DNA from: Lumbricus terrestris | Taxonomy: Eukaryota > Annelida > Clitellata > Crassiclitellata > Lumbricidae | Direction: 5' to 3' | Length of the DNA: 64,000 nucleotides | Assembly (NCBI GenBank): GCA_949752735.1 | Contig: OX457052.1 | Span: forward strand, 38,732,457 to 38,796,456 | In this document: one piece after another, positions 36,058-48,660 of the stretch | How the letters are laid out: each line of letters starts with the position of its first letter | Numbering within the stretch: the stretch's first letter is position 1 | Program-made: the position numbers and the translations under genes | Notes under the pieces: model-generated | Databases searched by the model: none | Seen by the model: only the letters and a program-made list of their open reading frames with translations | Told to the model about the DNA's origin: nothing

Positions 36058-37530
36058 AGTAAAAACTAAGTGAATTCGAGGATCCTCATTATTATTATTG
36101 CCATCATTTTACCATTTTTCATAAAGTTTTGTAAGACTATCATAGTGAACCAAATGGAAGGTGTTAGGTACCAAAATTAATGAGTGCTTGGCAGACTTAG
36201 CGTTTATAGTTGCCTTTTCGTGACTTGCTCAAACCTATTCTTTGCCCAATATAATCATTATTTTATAGTATTCTAGATAAGCTTCCTAAATATAATACAA
36301 TAATATGGCTCACTCTGAATGTAACTCACAATTCAAATGTGTAAGCAAGTATGTATTGTATGCAGTGGATGCGTGCATGTACCTATAATAAACGTATGCA
36401 GGATATGTGCGTATCCGGACTTTAATAAAGTGCAAACCAGGCCCCCAATGCGCACCTGCTTTTACATTCCGCAGAAATGAGAGACAGGATCCATGACTCC
36501 ATATTGCAACCTTCTGGAATCTGTATCCTGTTTTGTCGGGAGCATCGAGACACATGAAGTTACACATCTAATGCGCACGACCTCTTTTAAATTTCTTCAC
36601 TCAACTATTTATCCAACTCTTCCAACCGTTACTGTTTCCTATCCTACTGCAATAGTCCCGAAGAGACCTGGACGGTCATATAGAGCCTTGGTAGATGGAA
36701 GTCCTATTGGAGGAGAATCGTGTCACATTCTTCCCTATAGTATTTTATGCACACTACTGATACAGAAAGTTTCCGTCGAAAGAGACTGTATCCTGAGATT
36801 AGGCTCGGAATAGATTTTCTAGTAATGGTTTAGCAATTGTTTACAATTTATCGTACCATTTGGTTTTCGTATGGTTGAGGCAACTTACAGCAATATAAAT
36901 TACCAATCGACCGCTCGACTTAATTGTGTAGACTGCAGAGGCAGATGAACAATTGAACATCAAGAGTCTAACTAAGAAGTACGCTAGGCTAGCAATGTTG
37001 TGGTCTCTGTAGCCCTATGCATACAAAAGCCATTTCCTTAGTTGTAAAAACCACAGCAGAAGGTTCACTTATGCCATCGCTACATGTAACATAATTATAG
37101 CCATAGGCGCAACCACCCTATGGGACCCACGGGACGCGTCCCCCCCAACTTTTGAGTGCTCCCCTAGCTTTATTATTATGGTCCCCCAACTTTTAGGACG
37201 TGATTCATTATGGTCCCCTCCAACTTTTAGGACGTGATTGCGCCTATGATTATAGCCTACTTCTTCCAGTGTAGTCGCCAATTCGTAAGTGACATTTAGC
37301 CTACTATATATAGCTGTGCCTGAAATCTAACGCAGGACAAAGTTTTGAAGATCTCTCCACCGCCAGCACGACTGAGTCTCTGTCTATCTTCCGCAAGTCA
37401 ACTTTAGCTTAAACAATCAACTTCTAGTAATATGAATTAGTCATTATTTTGTGGGATCAGCATCAATTTTAACCAAGGTGATTAAGACGCAGAAATACGA
37501 CGATCGAACCTTTTCCTGTGCATGTTCATT
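36058..37530. repeat. Duplicated 3' flank of gene D
   Basis: This is the counterpart of 7915-8900: CTAAGTGAATTCGA near the start, TTTATAGTTGCCTTTT, and GACGCAGAAATACGAC at the end. An extra block near 37100-37250 holds GTCCCCCAACTTTTAGGACG repeats and is probably a further insertion. Confidence 0.6.
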
Positions 37531-37610
37531 TTTAAAGCCCTACTTCGAAGTTACCCGCGAACACGATAAAGAGTAGCGGATTGAGTAGTTTGTTTGTGAA
37601 CAACTGAACA

Positions 37611-37799
37611 TGTTATAGCACCCTACTCAGATGCGCTCCCGACTACAGAGCGGACACTGCATCGGAGTTTCACGCCGAAGCGCTGAGCAATTGCGAGTGA
37701 AGGACTTGCCCAGGGTCCCTACGCGGCGACCTGAGGTGGATTCGAACCTGCAACCTTCGGCTGCAAGGCAACGAGCATACCCACTACACCACGCGCCTC
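37611..37799 (-). mobile_element. SINE-1 (tRNA-derived)
   Basis: A near full-length copy. On the minus strand it has the tRNA-like head with B box GGTTCGAATCC, a body containing CTTCGGCGTGAAACTCCGAT, and a tail ending in GCTATAACA. Confidence 0.75.
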
Positions 37800-38334
37800 A
37801 CACTACCAAACGATTAAGAACCACACTCCGAGCAGAGACCCTGAACAGGAAAAGATTGTTTTGAAAGGGGAGTTTCACATGAAACTGTTGTCCATACCGA
37901 TTTCGACTAAATCTTCAATCCTAAAGTTACTCGTAGCCTATGTAAATAATATACTGCCCAAAAGAAGAAAAGTTCAACCGCAATGTTATTTGAAAATCTT
38001 CTCCGGATAACATGAAACACGAACACATCCATTGTATGGCAGATTTGCAATGATTAGACACTTCCATTTTGAAGGTTATTCTGTCTTTCAAATTTAAAAC
38101 GTTTATTAAGCTTATAAGCGATGATAACAAGATAAGCATATTAGTTTTTCTGAACATTTACCAAATTAATTATGACTTAATTATGACTTATAAAGAGATT
38201 AAACGATGCTTTCAATAGTGTAAAGCTTCTAAAATATATAGAAATTGCTGTTGAATAAACTGAATAAACTAACTGATAAGATCAGAGAATGATCGATTCA
38301 AGTTTGTTCGATCACATGCATCTGTGTTCTTCCG

Positions 38335-41300
38335 TCAGACGCCATGCTTTCTTTTCCCCATCAGAACTCTACCGAAATAGCTAGGTCCTGGGCGGCCCAA
38401 TAGAACTTCGCCTCCTTCCATAGAAGGTGACATCTGGTGTTGGTTAGCGTTTCGGAAGTGAAGTTGAAAGCAGCCGAGGTCGTACGTATACATGGTTACA
38501 CGTAACACTTGGAGCAGTAACTTGGTACAAACTTTAAAATACGTGCTGGTAAAGACCGTACCGTAGAAGTGGATGCAACCACCAATCCCGTTCTCGTTCC
38601 CGTTCTCGTTCCCGTTCTCGTTCTCGCTCTCGTTCTCTTTGACGTCGAATGGAAAATGGTGGCAAATTTGAGGCGGATTTCTGACTGAAATCAGAGAGGC
38701 AGCACTGTTTAATAGCAAGCAGGCGACGTTGCTTTATTAATGTTGAGGAGGAATCCACAGTTTAACGACAACCTATGACAACAGAGGCCGTTGCCGTCGA
38801 CAAAAATTTGTTTGGCACATAACAGCACTTTAAATTTTGACTGGTTGAGCGAACAATTAATTATGTTAAAGTATTATTGAATGCCATAATTGTATCGTGT
38901 TTGTTTGTTGTTTTGGTTGAGGAAAAAATAAATTAAATAAATAACTAAATAAATTATTTTATGAGGCACTTTGACTGATTGGTAGCCTAAACGTGCTCAG
39001 CTTGTAATGCGCTTGTAAAGCGTCAGAGTCTCCTATGGAGCGATATTAGTTTAGTGGACTGAAGTAAATGGCGCCCTGTCGTTTGCGCGCAGGACGTTTG
39101 CGCGCCGTCCTTTGCGCGCCGTCATTTGCGCGCGGTCAATTGCGCGCAGCAAAAAATGCCCGTCGTTTGCGCGCGGGACGTTTGCGCGCGCGCAGTGTGG
39201 ATTGACTTACACTATTATGTCTGCCGTCTTCGTATGATCAAACAGCGAACTCCTGTACGATGGGTAGGTCTATTTTATTTGCACTTTGATGTGTACTCCT
39301 GTTTACGTTACGGCAACATAACATTGTAGGAATATCGCAAAGGAATTGCGTATAACATTTCAATTTGTAATTGAAGACAATCAAAACTCGCACAAACATT
39401 CGGTTGGACTATTATGTAGTTATTTCGTAGAAAACATTGATACCTAAAGCTCATTACGTAGAATACATGGATACCTAGCTTAACTTACTGCTAAATTAAA
39501 GTAGCAATTTCGTAGAAAAACAATATATATTTTTTATATGATTCTTTATTTTGCATATTGTGACGGCGCGCAAATGACGGCGCGCAAACGTCCAACGCGC
39601 AAATGACTTTGCGCGCAAACGTTTTGCTCGCAAATGGCTGGACCCCGAAGTAAATTTTTACCGTCTTAGTTCATACAGTACACATACAGTACATTTATTT
39701 ACTAGCAACACGTTTGTGGATTTATAATACTCCAGTGATACTTATATAGTAGGCCTACTTATTATTATATAAAAAATACGTAGGCCTAACACTTAGAGCA
39801 GTAACTTGGTACAAACTTTAAAATACGTGCTGGTAAAGACCGTACCGTAGAAGTACAGGGTGGGCCAGCATAAATGTCCCGACTTTGCACGCGTATAACT
39901 TCGCCAATTTTTAACATTTATTTATACTTTATGCATCAAATTAAAGGTATTTCACTCTAGTATTAACTCTAAAAAAGTCGAACTGATACTAGTCTCGGTT
40001 TTAATTATATGCCCGGAACAGCGCTAGCTACCATATTTTGCTGTCATTTGTGACGCAACATGGCGCCGTTGACAGACGATGATCGCGTTTCGATCTTAAT
40101 TTTACGAACTGGTAAGGGATTTAATTCGTTTGAAATGATTAACGAATATTCTAAAAGAGGATGGAATAAACAATACCTTGTATTATCTGCTACGGAAAAT
40201 TAATAAAACAGGACTTTCTACTTGCAAACCATGGGAATCGGAGCGCACGGCGCTCACATCCGCTAACATTGCTCGTGTGTCCGCGTACATTTGCAGTCAA
40301 GACAATGCAAAACAGGCCGTCTTGGAAGCACTGAATAGCGTATTGGAAAAGATTATAGACTTAAAGTTAAAGTAATTTGTCGACGAGAAGTCCCACGAAC
40401 TCTCCAGCTCTTACGCAAAGAAACGACTGGCAGCGTGCAAGCGTCTGAAGCAGCGCATGGCAGTGCACGGCTGTTGGCAAAATTGAAAGGACGCGGTTTT
40501 GCGATTAGAATATACTCATGGTAGGGACCCTACAAACACTCAAAATGATCGTGTCTACGCGCGTTTTAGCAAAAAACGATAGAATTTTCCCGGGAAACGG
40601 CGTCATAATGCGTCAGTAATGACAAAAAACGGTAGCTAGCGCTGATCCAAGTATATAATTAAAACCGAGACTAGTATCAGTTCGACTTTTTTAGAGTTAA
40701 TACTAGAGTGAAATACCTTTAATTTGATGCATCAAGTATAAATAAATGTTAAAATTTGGCGAAGTTATACGCCTGCAAAGTCGGGACATTTATGCTGGCC
40801 CACCCTGTAGAAGGGAATTGAGGCATGGGTGGAGTTTATCAGAAGCTAGAAGGGGCAAAGCACCCACAAGAAGACCCAGATTCATTTTTTGACCGTGTAA
40901 ATGGTATCTAGTTACGTTTAGGCTACCAATCAGTCAAAGTGCCTCATAAAATTATTTATTTATTTATTTATTTTCTTTATTTATTTTTAAATAAGATAGT
41001 AAAATTGTGGGCATTAAGATACCGACGTAGAAGAAGCTGTTAGATTATAATCGGATTAGATTAGATTAGGCTATTAATAAGCCGAGTGCTCATCACGAGT
41101 GTAGTATGTTGACTGCTACAAAGCAGTTCAATACCATAAACCATAAGAACAGCAATGGGTATAAACTGTTATGAATTTCTTTTTTTAGAATTGTCATACG
41201 ATAGCAGTTAGCTAGTCCTCCGCAAAACGGTTCGACTTTCCCATCGACATTGCACAGTAGGTTAAACCTACTCAATATTGTGGAGCTACAGACAATAATT

Positions 41301-44300
41301 ATCATACCTGATATCTCGTGAGTGTAGAGCACCCACGATTTGAACGACAAAGTGAACAGAACAGACTGATTATGCGGATGAATAGTCACGCTCACGCAAC
41401 CTGTGACAACATAGAACTTTATTCAGTAACTGGTCAGAACAGATTTGATTCTCACACCAACTGATTGAAGTATCTTAAACACAGATCAGATTGTCCTAAC
41501 AGACTAGATCGTTCCAAGACCAAAGGTCTACTATATTATTATCCTAATAACACATTAGGCCAGTGGTTTCCAACCTTCTTACAGTAACGCAAGCCTATAC
41601 AGAGCATTCGTTTGTTCACGGAACCAATCACGTATCACCCACCAGTGTTTAATCTAGTCCCCTCCTCTGGGGGGGAATTGAGGCATGGGTGGAGTTTATC
41701 AGGAGCTAGGGGGGGCTGAGCACCCACAGGAAGACCCAGATTCATTTCTTGACCGTCAAAATGGTATCTTTTCCAGGGCTTAGCACTTCCCCTCAAGAAG
41801 GCTTTCGCCCCTCCAAAAACGCAAACCAAACTCCGCCCATGAATTGAGGTTTCTAGGGGGGAGACAATTGAGCGTCCGAAGGACGCTCGTGATGCGCGTA
41901 GCGCCGAGACCGGGAGGGGGAGGGGTATGGGGAAGGGAATGTGCCCCCCATTAGAAACTTTTTGAATTTACCCATTGCAATGGCAGCATTTTAGTGTGTC
42001 ATCTTAACAAAATACTGTACTTTTTCAGTGACCCATTAGAAACTTTTTGAATTTCCACATTGCAATGGTACCCTTTGAAGATGCCATTTTAGCAAAATAA
42101 CTCCATTATTTCAGTACTGATAAAAAGTGCTTTAGGATTTCAATATATATTACTAACTGGGGTACCCGGCAATGCCCGGGTTAAGAAATACTGAGAATGG
42201 AAATAAAACGCAAGAAATAAATAACACTTCATAATATCCCGGGAAATTTAGGATTCGAGCCGCTCCCGGCGACAACCCCACCACACCACACCCCATTCCA
42301 TCCCACACCACTCCGCAACACCCCACCACACTCCGGCCTACACACACTGGTACACCATCCATGAAATTCCCCCCTCCCCCACCCCTCACTCCCACTCACT
42401 CCTCATCACCTCCGCCATCCACCCCCCACCCTCCACCCCACCCACCGCTCCACCTCTTCACCCCATCCCTCCACCTCCTCCACACCACCCCTCCACCCCT
42501 TCCACCCGTCACCCCCACCCATACCACCCATCCTTCCACCCCCACCCCAACGCCTACACCCCACCCTCCACCCCGCCACCCATTATATCGAATATATCAA
42601 AACACGGCGAAACGACATTATAGAAACGCTCTGCTAAAAGTAGGCCTAACATTGATCGGTGCAAAGCAGTCTAATGTGTCGGATTATCTATGGATAGAGA
42701 GTTTAGAGACACAAAAGTTGATTGTTGCTCCTCAGCAAGCAAGATTTGTTCTCGCATTTTTGGCTAATCATGGAATAAAATTTTAACTCGTAGGCCAATA
42801 GGTTTATACTTTATAGTCGAGAACCGAATTAGAATTCTCAAGTCAAGAAATCCATGCCATAGTTCGTTCACGACACCAACATTCCATCTCTCTAGTCCCA
42901 AATAGCGTAGTCCTAGCACAGTGAAAGTCCTAAATTCACTTTACTGCTTCTCAGCCCAAATCTACGAAGAATGAAGAGAAGGAAGCACCAGGACGGCCAA
43001 GAAAGATGATGACGGACTGGTTGATGGACAGAAATAGGACGAGGATATAAAGAAATCAAAGAAAAACGCAGAATATAATTATAAGAATGGTGTCGTTGGA
43101 ATCTTGGACCTGCCTAGGGGCAGAACACTAAAGACGACAGAATAATACTCACAGTCACCATATAGGAAGAACATCCAGAGTCTAAGGTAGAGGCAGCAGG
43201 AGCACTTCATTCCCGAGCAGCTGCATCCGTTTAGGTCAACATCAACATGATTTCCACCATCCGGAACACTCCCCTCTCGGAACTTGCTCGCTACTTCCTT
43301 CTCGAAGATCAAGTGCACCTTTCGAATGAGGTCCTTGATCTCTTCCAACGACTCTAAGTCGCTCTCTACAGTGCACAACAATGCATTGTTTCAATCGAAA
43401 ATTGATACCTAAATAAATTATTATTATCCAATCAAACTGTTAATGCCGAAGAATTACTTTGCAAAATGAACAAACAAAATAAATCCTCTCCATTTTCTTT
43501 CCTTACTTCTCTGCCTTCGCTCATGCAAATTCGAACGTCTGATGTCGTCATTCCTCAAGGGCTTCCGGTTCAACCCTTCAACTTACTGTAGCTGTCCTTC
43601 ATCGTCCAGTCCAATAACATCAGCATCGGTCTTCCATGTGTCTTCTTACTCTCCATTCTTTTCCGAACTGTGGTTCTTTGGAGGGATTCTCCCCCTCATT
43701 ATGTGATCCAAGCATTTAGTCCTATCACTGTCGGCCTCTGATCATTCCTATTAGAGCACTGTTATCCTCCACCATTTGTAGAATCGCTACATTTTGCCTT
43801 GCGATTCATCCAGCTGACTCTCGCCATAATTGACCATATCCAAATCTCAAAATCTTAAAACATTTTAATGACTTTCTTCTTCAGGGTCCATGTTTCCAAT
43901 CCGCGCAGTACCGCCGACTATGCATTTCGCAGACTAGTCTTGATCAACGATCACCCGTGTTTGCTTTTCAGATTCTCATTTAGTTCCCTTCAATCTGGTG
44001 ATTCATTCATTTCATAGAAGACATTTTTTGAACAATTCTTCTCTCTATTTCCAAACGACACTCTGCGTCATTGTGTCCATTTCGTTATGCTATCGAACGT
44101 CTTGTGCTACATATTTTCCGAATTTTTCCGAAGATCCGGTCCATTTTCATCCATAGTGATACATTATTTACTGTCATTTCCTTTGTTATCTCATGATCTC
44201 ATGATCTTTCTCTTTCTGAGATTCATTTTCGTCTTGCACTCCAAGATATTTCTTAGCTGGACCATCATTTTCATCCTGCGCTGAAAGTGAGCCGGGTCTG

Positions 44301-45943
44301 TCCGGATCACATGTTTAACATTTGGATCTATGCACTCTTCATAAACTCGACACCAATTACCAAATTTTTACATCCGCATGCAACGAATACTAAAAAAGTA
44401 TTCAAATTTTAAAGACCTCTATAGATGAAATTGATTCAGTTTCAATAGGAAAAGACTAAAAAGGGTCTCGTCACGGTTCGCCTCCAACCCGGTTCCTTTT
44501 TTAAACCACTTTCAGACCTGTTTTCATCTACATAGCGAAACAATACGTGGAAAAGCAAATACGCAGTCGAAAAAGCACTATATAAGTCGTCAGGAAATAA
44601 ATGCATCAATAAAATCAAGCAAAAATAAACAATTTATTCGAATGAACAAACATGCCAACCATGGGCGAAGTTTATCAGGGCCAGAGGCGTAGCGACCGCC
44701 CTCCGTACCCTCCGACCGGAGGGGCCCCGCAAGGAAAGGGGTCCCTAAAAGTGGCAACAAATTTGAGAAATAAATAGGCAGGTGACATTTACTGATGCTA
44801 TATTGGTCCGTAAAGGTTTGCCAGTCACTCTGGTGACAGAGTAAAGCAGGGAGGTGATCTGACCGACGTCTCTGACGAGCGTAGACTCGGACCCGACCTG
44901 GGCTGATGAACCAAAGTCCTCCGTGCCCACCTTCTCGAGGTGCGGACTGTTAGTACCCTTCCTTAGGAGGGGGAACGAACGGGCACGGCAGGCAAAACCA
45001 GGGGAAGGCAATGGCAAACCACCCCTGTTAACATGCCAAGAAAATCGTCATGAGACACAACATGTAATGCGATCTGATGGTCTGGAGAAGGAAATGATGC
45101 TGGCTTGTGGTGAGGGAAGGAGAAGACTCGGCAGACCAAGGATGAAATGGATGGACGAGATACACGACATAACTGGCATGAATTTGGAAGAACTGAGGGA
45201 CTTGTCTGCAAACAGAGAACAATGGAGAATGTGTGTCAAGACGATCGCTAGAACTCTACCAGTTGACAGCACAAGGTAAAATATTGCACAATTTGTGTCG
45301 GTTTTACTGATAAAACCGTGAGGTAAATACAAAATAGGTCTACATGTAACAATGTGGACCTATGTATGCATAATATAAACCCTGCATATTGTACAAAATA
45401 AACACTGATTTCGGTTTTTTTTATTGTAATGGGCCCCGCCGCCCCGGACGTAATTATGTTCGGAGGGGCCATGTTCATTGTTGCTACGGCCCTGATCAGG
45501 GCTAGGGGCTAAGCCCCATAAGAAGACCCAGGCTCATCTTTTACCGTGTAAATGGTATCTTTTCTCGGGCTTAGCCCCCTTCCCCCAAGAAGGCGCAGAC
45601 CCAGAAATTTAAAAAAGGTCATCAACTTTTTTTTACCTCGAAAATTTGAACGGAAACCAAACTCCGCCCATGATGCCAACAAATAACACATAATTTTATT
45701 ATATAATTATATTTATATATATGAATGAATAATCTGAATCTGTAGATTACCTACGAACATGAACATAATTATCATGCATTCCATCCTTCACACTTATGTT
45801 CATAGGGGTTAGAGAGAGAACGTAACCTGTGATAACTTACGGGTCAAGAGGTCAAGGTTCTTCTGTGCCGAAGCACCGGTCATAACCAGAGCAAAGAGGA
45901 TGACGCTGCAGGTCAATGGGAAGATGGCTCTGATGGCCGACAT
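38335..45943 (-). CDS. Gene E: secreted acidic Cys-rich protein with an Asn/Glu/Gly insertion (4 coding exons, minus strand)
   Basis: In transcript order the coding exons are 45943-45841, 43365-43153, 41400-41308 and 38684-38335 (759 nt, 252 residues), all phase 1. The signal peptide is residues 1-26, ending TGASA. Residues 37-60 (DLESLEEIKDLIRKV...) form the amphipathic segment. Cysteines are at 82, 84, 89, 91, 92, 106-107 (a pair at the exon 2/3 junction), 144, 173, 189 and 208. Between C144 and C173 lies a low-complexity insert (about 150-171) of Glu-Asn-Gly-Asn units from a hexanucleotide repeat at about 38583-38640. The exon 2 donor is taken as gact/gtgagt; an alternative, tatg/gtgact, keeps frame but is a weaker site and would remove Cys106. 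The tail (LGRPGPSYFGRVLM) aligns with gene F, its sister. The introns hold a TIR element, a mariner, MITEs and LINE pieces. Confidence 0.78.
39075..39645. mobile_element. TIR element with GCGCGCAAA repeats
   Basis: TCGTTTGCGCGCAGGACGTT and further TTTGCGCGC units on the left face GCGCGCAAATGACGGCGCGC and CGCAAACGTTTTGC on the right. Both ends are internally tandem, giving a fold-back structure. It lies in intron 3 of gene E. Confidence 0.6.
39793..39853 (-). pseudogene. Displaced fragment of gene E exon 4
   Basis: About 60 bp (AGCAGTAACTTGGTACAAAC through GACCGTACCGTAGAAG) repeats part of gene E exon 4 at 38513-38570 almost perfectly. It lies inside the following intron and abuts the mariner at 39856. 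There is no open exon, so it is a partial duplication. Confidence 0.75.
39856..40807 (+). mobile_element. mariner-like element, non-autonomous, TA-flanked
   Basis: Inverted ends of at least 150 bp begin CAGGGTGGGCCAGCATAAAT and are flanked by TA at 39854-39855 and 40808-40809. On + a broken frame after ATGGCGCCG resembles the N-terminal helix-turn-helix part of a mariner transposase (DDRVSILILRTG, then GLSTCKPWESERTAL and ANIARVSAYI). The catalytic domain is missing. The near-identity of the arms suggests recent activity. Confidence 0.75.
41683..41840. mobile_element. Family-M MITE with 8-bp target duplication
   Basis: GCATGGGTGGAGTTTATCAG and CCAAACTCCGCCCAT form the ends. GAATTGAG flanks both sides (41675-41682 and 41841-41848). 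A partial copy including the same left flank lies at about 40813-40910. Confidence 0.8.
42265..42590. repeat. C-rich CCA/CCAC low-complexity tract
   Basis: Over 300 bp of CCACC, CACCC and CTCCA words with very few G on this strand. The Pro-rich frame across it is a by-product of base composition. It lies in intron 2 of gene E. Confidence 0.8.
43500..44000 (-). mobile_element. LINE ORF2 C-terminal fragment
   Basis: On the minus strand, in broken frames, the text reads ETWTLKKK, then MARVSWMNRKA and HGRPMLMLLDWTMKDSYSKL. These are the ETWTLKK / ISWTDR / GRP...Y-x-KLK landmarks of RTE/jockey-like LINE tails. It lies in intron 1 of gene E. Confidence 0.6.
44660..45672. mobile_element. Family-M MITE split by a nested insertion
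   Basis: The outer ends CATGGGCG and CGCCCATG are flanked by ATGCCAAC on both sides (44652-44659 and 45673-45680). The MITE body is interrupted at 44682-45494. Confidence 0.8.
44682..45494. mobile_element. hAT-like element nested in the MITE, carrying a LINE tail
   Basis: The ends CAGAGGCGTAGCGAC and GTTGCTACGGCCCTG are flanked by a perfect ATCAGGGC duplication (44674-44681 and 45495-45502). Inside, on +, a frame at 44923-45279 has GNGKPPLL, GRRRLGRPRMKWMDEI and ANREQWR, the same LINE tail type as at 7441-7870. No hAT transposase was seen. Confidence 0.8.
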
Positions 45944-46069
45944 TGTCGTCACGTACGTAAGGAGTCACTCGACGGAAGAAAACTAAAACACAAACAACTT
46001 CTCAATTTGAAACATTGTGTGTTACTTAGTACTCAGTCCTTCCCGTTAATTTATTCTTTTATTTATCTC

Positions 46070-46256
46070 CATTTCTATAGCATCCATTAAAACTCTCTTC
46101 TCAGAGGCTCTCCAGACTATAGCGCGGACACTACGTCGGAGTTTCACGCCGAAGCGCCAGATCAGAGTGAAGGACTTGCTCAAGGTCCATACGCGGCGGC
46201 TTGGGGTGGATTCGAGCCTGGAACTATCCGGTTCCAAGGCACCGAGGCCACCACTA
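46070..46256 (-). mobile_element. SINE-1 (tRNA-derived)
   Basis: Head on the right (minus strand), body GGAGTTTCACGCCGAAGCGC, tail TTTCTATAGCATCC on the left. It lies in the 5' UTR intron of gene E. Confidence 0.7.
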
Positions 46257-46843
46257 TAATATTATATATGTAGACCTGTACATCGAGCAACGCATCGCCC
46301 CCACTCGTCACTGTCTATCGCCAGCTCCCTGACCTCATCCCAGGATATCGTAAGACTCCAAACACCCCAGCCGTCTGTGATAGTGGTCTCCCAGTTCTTC
46401 CGTGGTCCTCCTGTCTTCCTTCTTCCACCTCCTACAATCACTGTGTAACTTCATCAAGCCCCAGACATCATTTTTCATTATAATTTAGAGCCAGGCTGTT
46501 CTTTCTACTGAGAAGCTGCAGCTCGAGTTGGAGGGTGGTCGAGTGCTCTCAGCAATGGCTGTCGATCACGTGATTCATTTATTCCAAAATTTCTATAGCG
46601 CCTCTGCCAAAGGACTACTTACTGAGTACTCAGAAGCGCTCTCGACTCTAGCACGGAGAAAAGCACAATCTTGAATGGAATAAAAAAAATACTTAAGTAA
46701 AAACCGCATGGCAGATCTAGCTCCTGTGGGGGGAGCCCATTTCAGACCATTAGGCCCACCACGTAAAAGGTTCGATTCCGTATAGTTGTAGTTCTTGCGA
46801 ATGGAAGCAAGAGCACCGACGTCTGTAATGAAGACCGTCTTAC

Positions 46844-47255
46844 CGGTTGAGTCGCCCAGCGGACGAAGGAAGTCTCTGTGCTTTCTGGATGTCTTCTCCT
46901 CCTCACATAAGTTAGTGCAGCAACCTGAGCACGACTAAGCACAACTGTCTTTGTTGCATCAGTTTATATAAAGGTGGAAGGAATTGCCCACTCACTCAGG
47001 GTTGAAGGATGACGTGACCCTATATGGTCAGGTTTTCGATGCATTTCCATTTTAGGTAATTGTGTAACTTCAGCTACCAGCATAGGCTAATGTCACCAAG
47101 CCAGCAGTACTGCCCACATCTGACTTTTCAATTAGCATCACTGTCTCTACCTTCCTCTGCATACCTCGCTCATTCTCTTAGTCTCTATATATCTTTTTCT
47201 CACTCTCTTTTGCTCTGTCTCTGTTTCTGTCTTTGTCTCTATCTTCCCCTCACTA
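46844..47255 (-). promoter_or_regulatory. Promoter and 5' UTR exon of gene E
   Basis: On the minus strand, a GA-rich tract (47150-47255) is followed by CTAATTGAAAAGTCAGATGT (47110-47136), GCTGAAGTTACAC (about 47062-47073) and AAACCTGACCATATAGGGTC with CArG-like core at 47027-47018. TATATAAA is at 46972-46965. The non-coding exon runs from about 46945 to 46844 (GGGCGACTCAACCG/gtaaga). It is nearly identical to the gene F promoter, in inverse orientation. Confidence 0.8.
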
Positions 47256-47338
47256 TCTTAATTTGAAACACTGTACTTAGTACTTCCCGTGCAGGTCTGC
47301 ACATCGAACAATCTACTCGTCACTGTCCATTGCTATTC

Positions 47339-47814
47339 CAAAATTTCATGAGATAAAGTTGAACGGAATAAAAGATCTGAATATTTCAACTTCATAATCC
47401 GAAATATCAGTTTACAAGCAATTTTCTGTTAGATTCAATAAAATGTAAGTCAGACTGTTTTTCGTTATCTTTATGGCCTGATAATTAATCATAGTAAAAT
47501 TTTCCAAAATATTTAGAGAATTGAACCAAGAATATGATTCCAAAATAGCATGTCACAATTGTTAACGGATAGAAAGATATAAAAATTTTAATTTCATCTC
47601 CCGAAATTTAAGTTTTCAGCAAGTCTGTTATGGTGTTCTACATATCTGGAAACTTTTACTATGATTAATTATCAGGCCATAAAGATAATGAAAAACAGTT
47701 TGACTTACATTTTATTGAATCTAACAGAAAATTGCTTCTAAACTGAAATGTCGGCATATGAAGTTGAAATATTCATATCTGTTAATCCGTTCAACTTTAT
47801 CTCATGAAATTTTC
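47339..47814. repeat. Large inverted repeat between E and F
   Basis: Arms at about 47339-47505 and 47648-47814 are inverted copies (AAATTTCATGAGATAAAGTT at the outer end, TAATTAATCATAGTAAAA at the inner end) with a spacer of about 140 bp. A further AATATTTAGAGAATTG(A/G)ACC block recurs around them. It may be a fold-back element or a recombination product. Confidence 0.7.
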
Positions 47815-48479
47815 GAATCATATTCTTGGTCCAATTCTCTAAATATTTCGAAAGTTTAGCGTGATATGTTGTTATCAGGCATTCGAGATATATATATGAA
47901 AAACAATTTAGCTTATTTTTTGAAGCACGGTGTATATTCGTTTAATGACAAAACCAAGTGAAACACCGCACATGGTTACTTAAAGAGATACAGGAAATAA
48001 TTTTTTTTTAAGTATTGGAAATGTCATCTTTAGTAACGATCATTCAGCTAGATAGGCAATATAAAGATGAGGGGGTGATTTTTTCTTCACGTCGGTACAA
48101 AATACTTGGAATGAAATTGCGGAAATTGAACATATAGTCCTGGATGCATAAATACGTATCTTAATGTGCATAGATCATATTTATGTTCATATAATTATAT
48201 GCAGTATGCGCGTGTATAGATCCAGACAGGTCTAAATACTTGCGTAAATTCGTGCATTTGCATCTACACATATAGCTACGCATGTAGGCTAAGCTATATT
48301 TTGTATTTTATGCATTGCGTAATACATGTATATCCATATTTGCATGTGTATATACTTGATTGGGAAGGCTACTGGCGAGTGTGTTCTGGAAGATGGGCTT
48401 AATAAGTTTTCACTTGCGTGCGCATTGAACATTATGCAAGGTGATTCATTTGTACGAATGCATTTATGTTATAATTTGC

Positions 48480-48660
48480 GTAGGCCTATATGTATAGCCA
48501 TAGCCATTGCCATAAACTTTCGGTCCAGCAGAGCATTCATAAGTCATGTAGTTCCAGATTCAGTATTCACCATGAATGTGCGCTATCACAGAACCCCTAG
48601 TTACCAGCAGAATAAGCTACTGTCGGATACAAGTCAGGTGCATAGTCATGTGTATAACTG
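48480..48660 (+). repeat. Dispersed 200-bp intergenic element, copy 2
   Basis: ACTTTCGGTCCAGCAGAGCA, then AGAACCCCTAGTTACCAGCA and TGTCGGATAC, in the order seen at 28095-28300 (reverse strand) and 49265-49470. Confidence 0.55.

Noticed and set aside
36493..36813. 106-residue frame in the duplicated flank of gene D
   Set aside because: The matching flank of gene A does not keep the frame, so the similarity is non-coding.
42361..42786. Pro-rich 141-residue open frame
   Set aside because: It is produced by a C-rich low-complexity tract inside intron 2 of gene E and has no conserved features.
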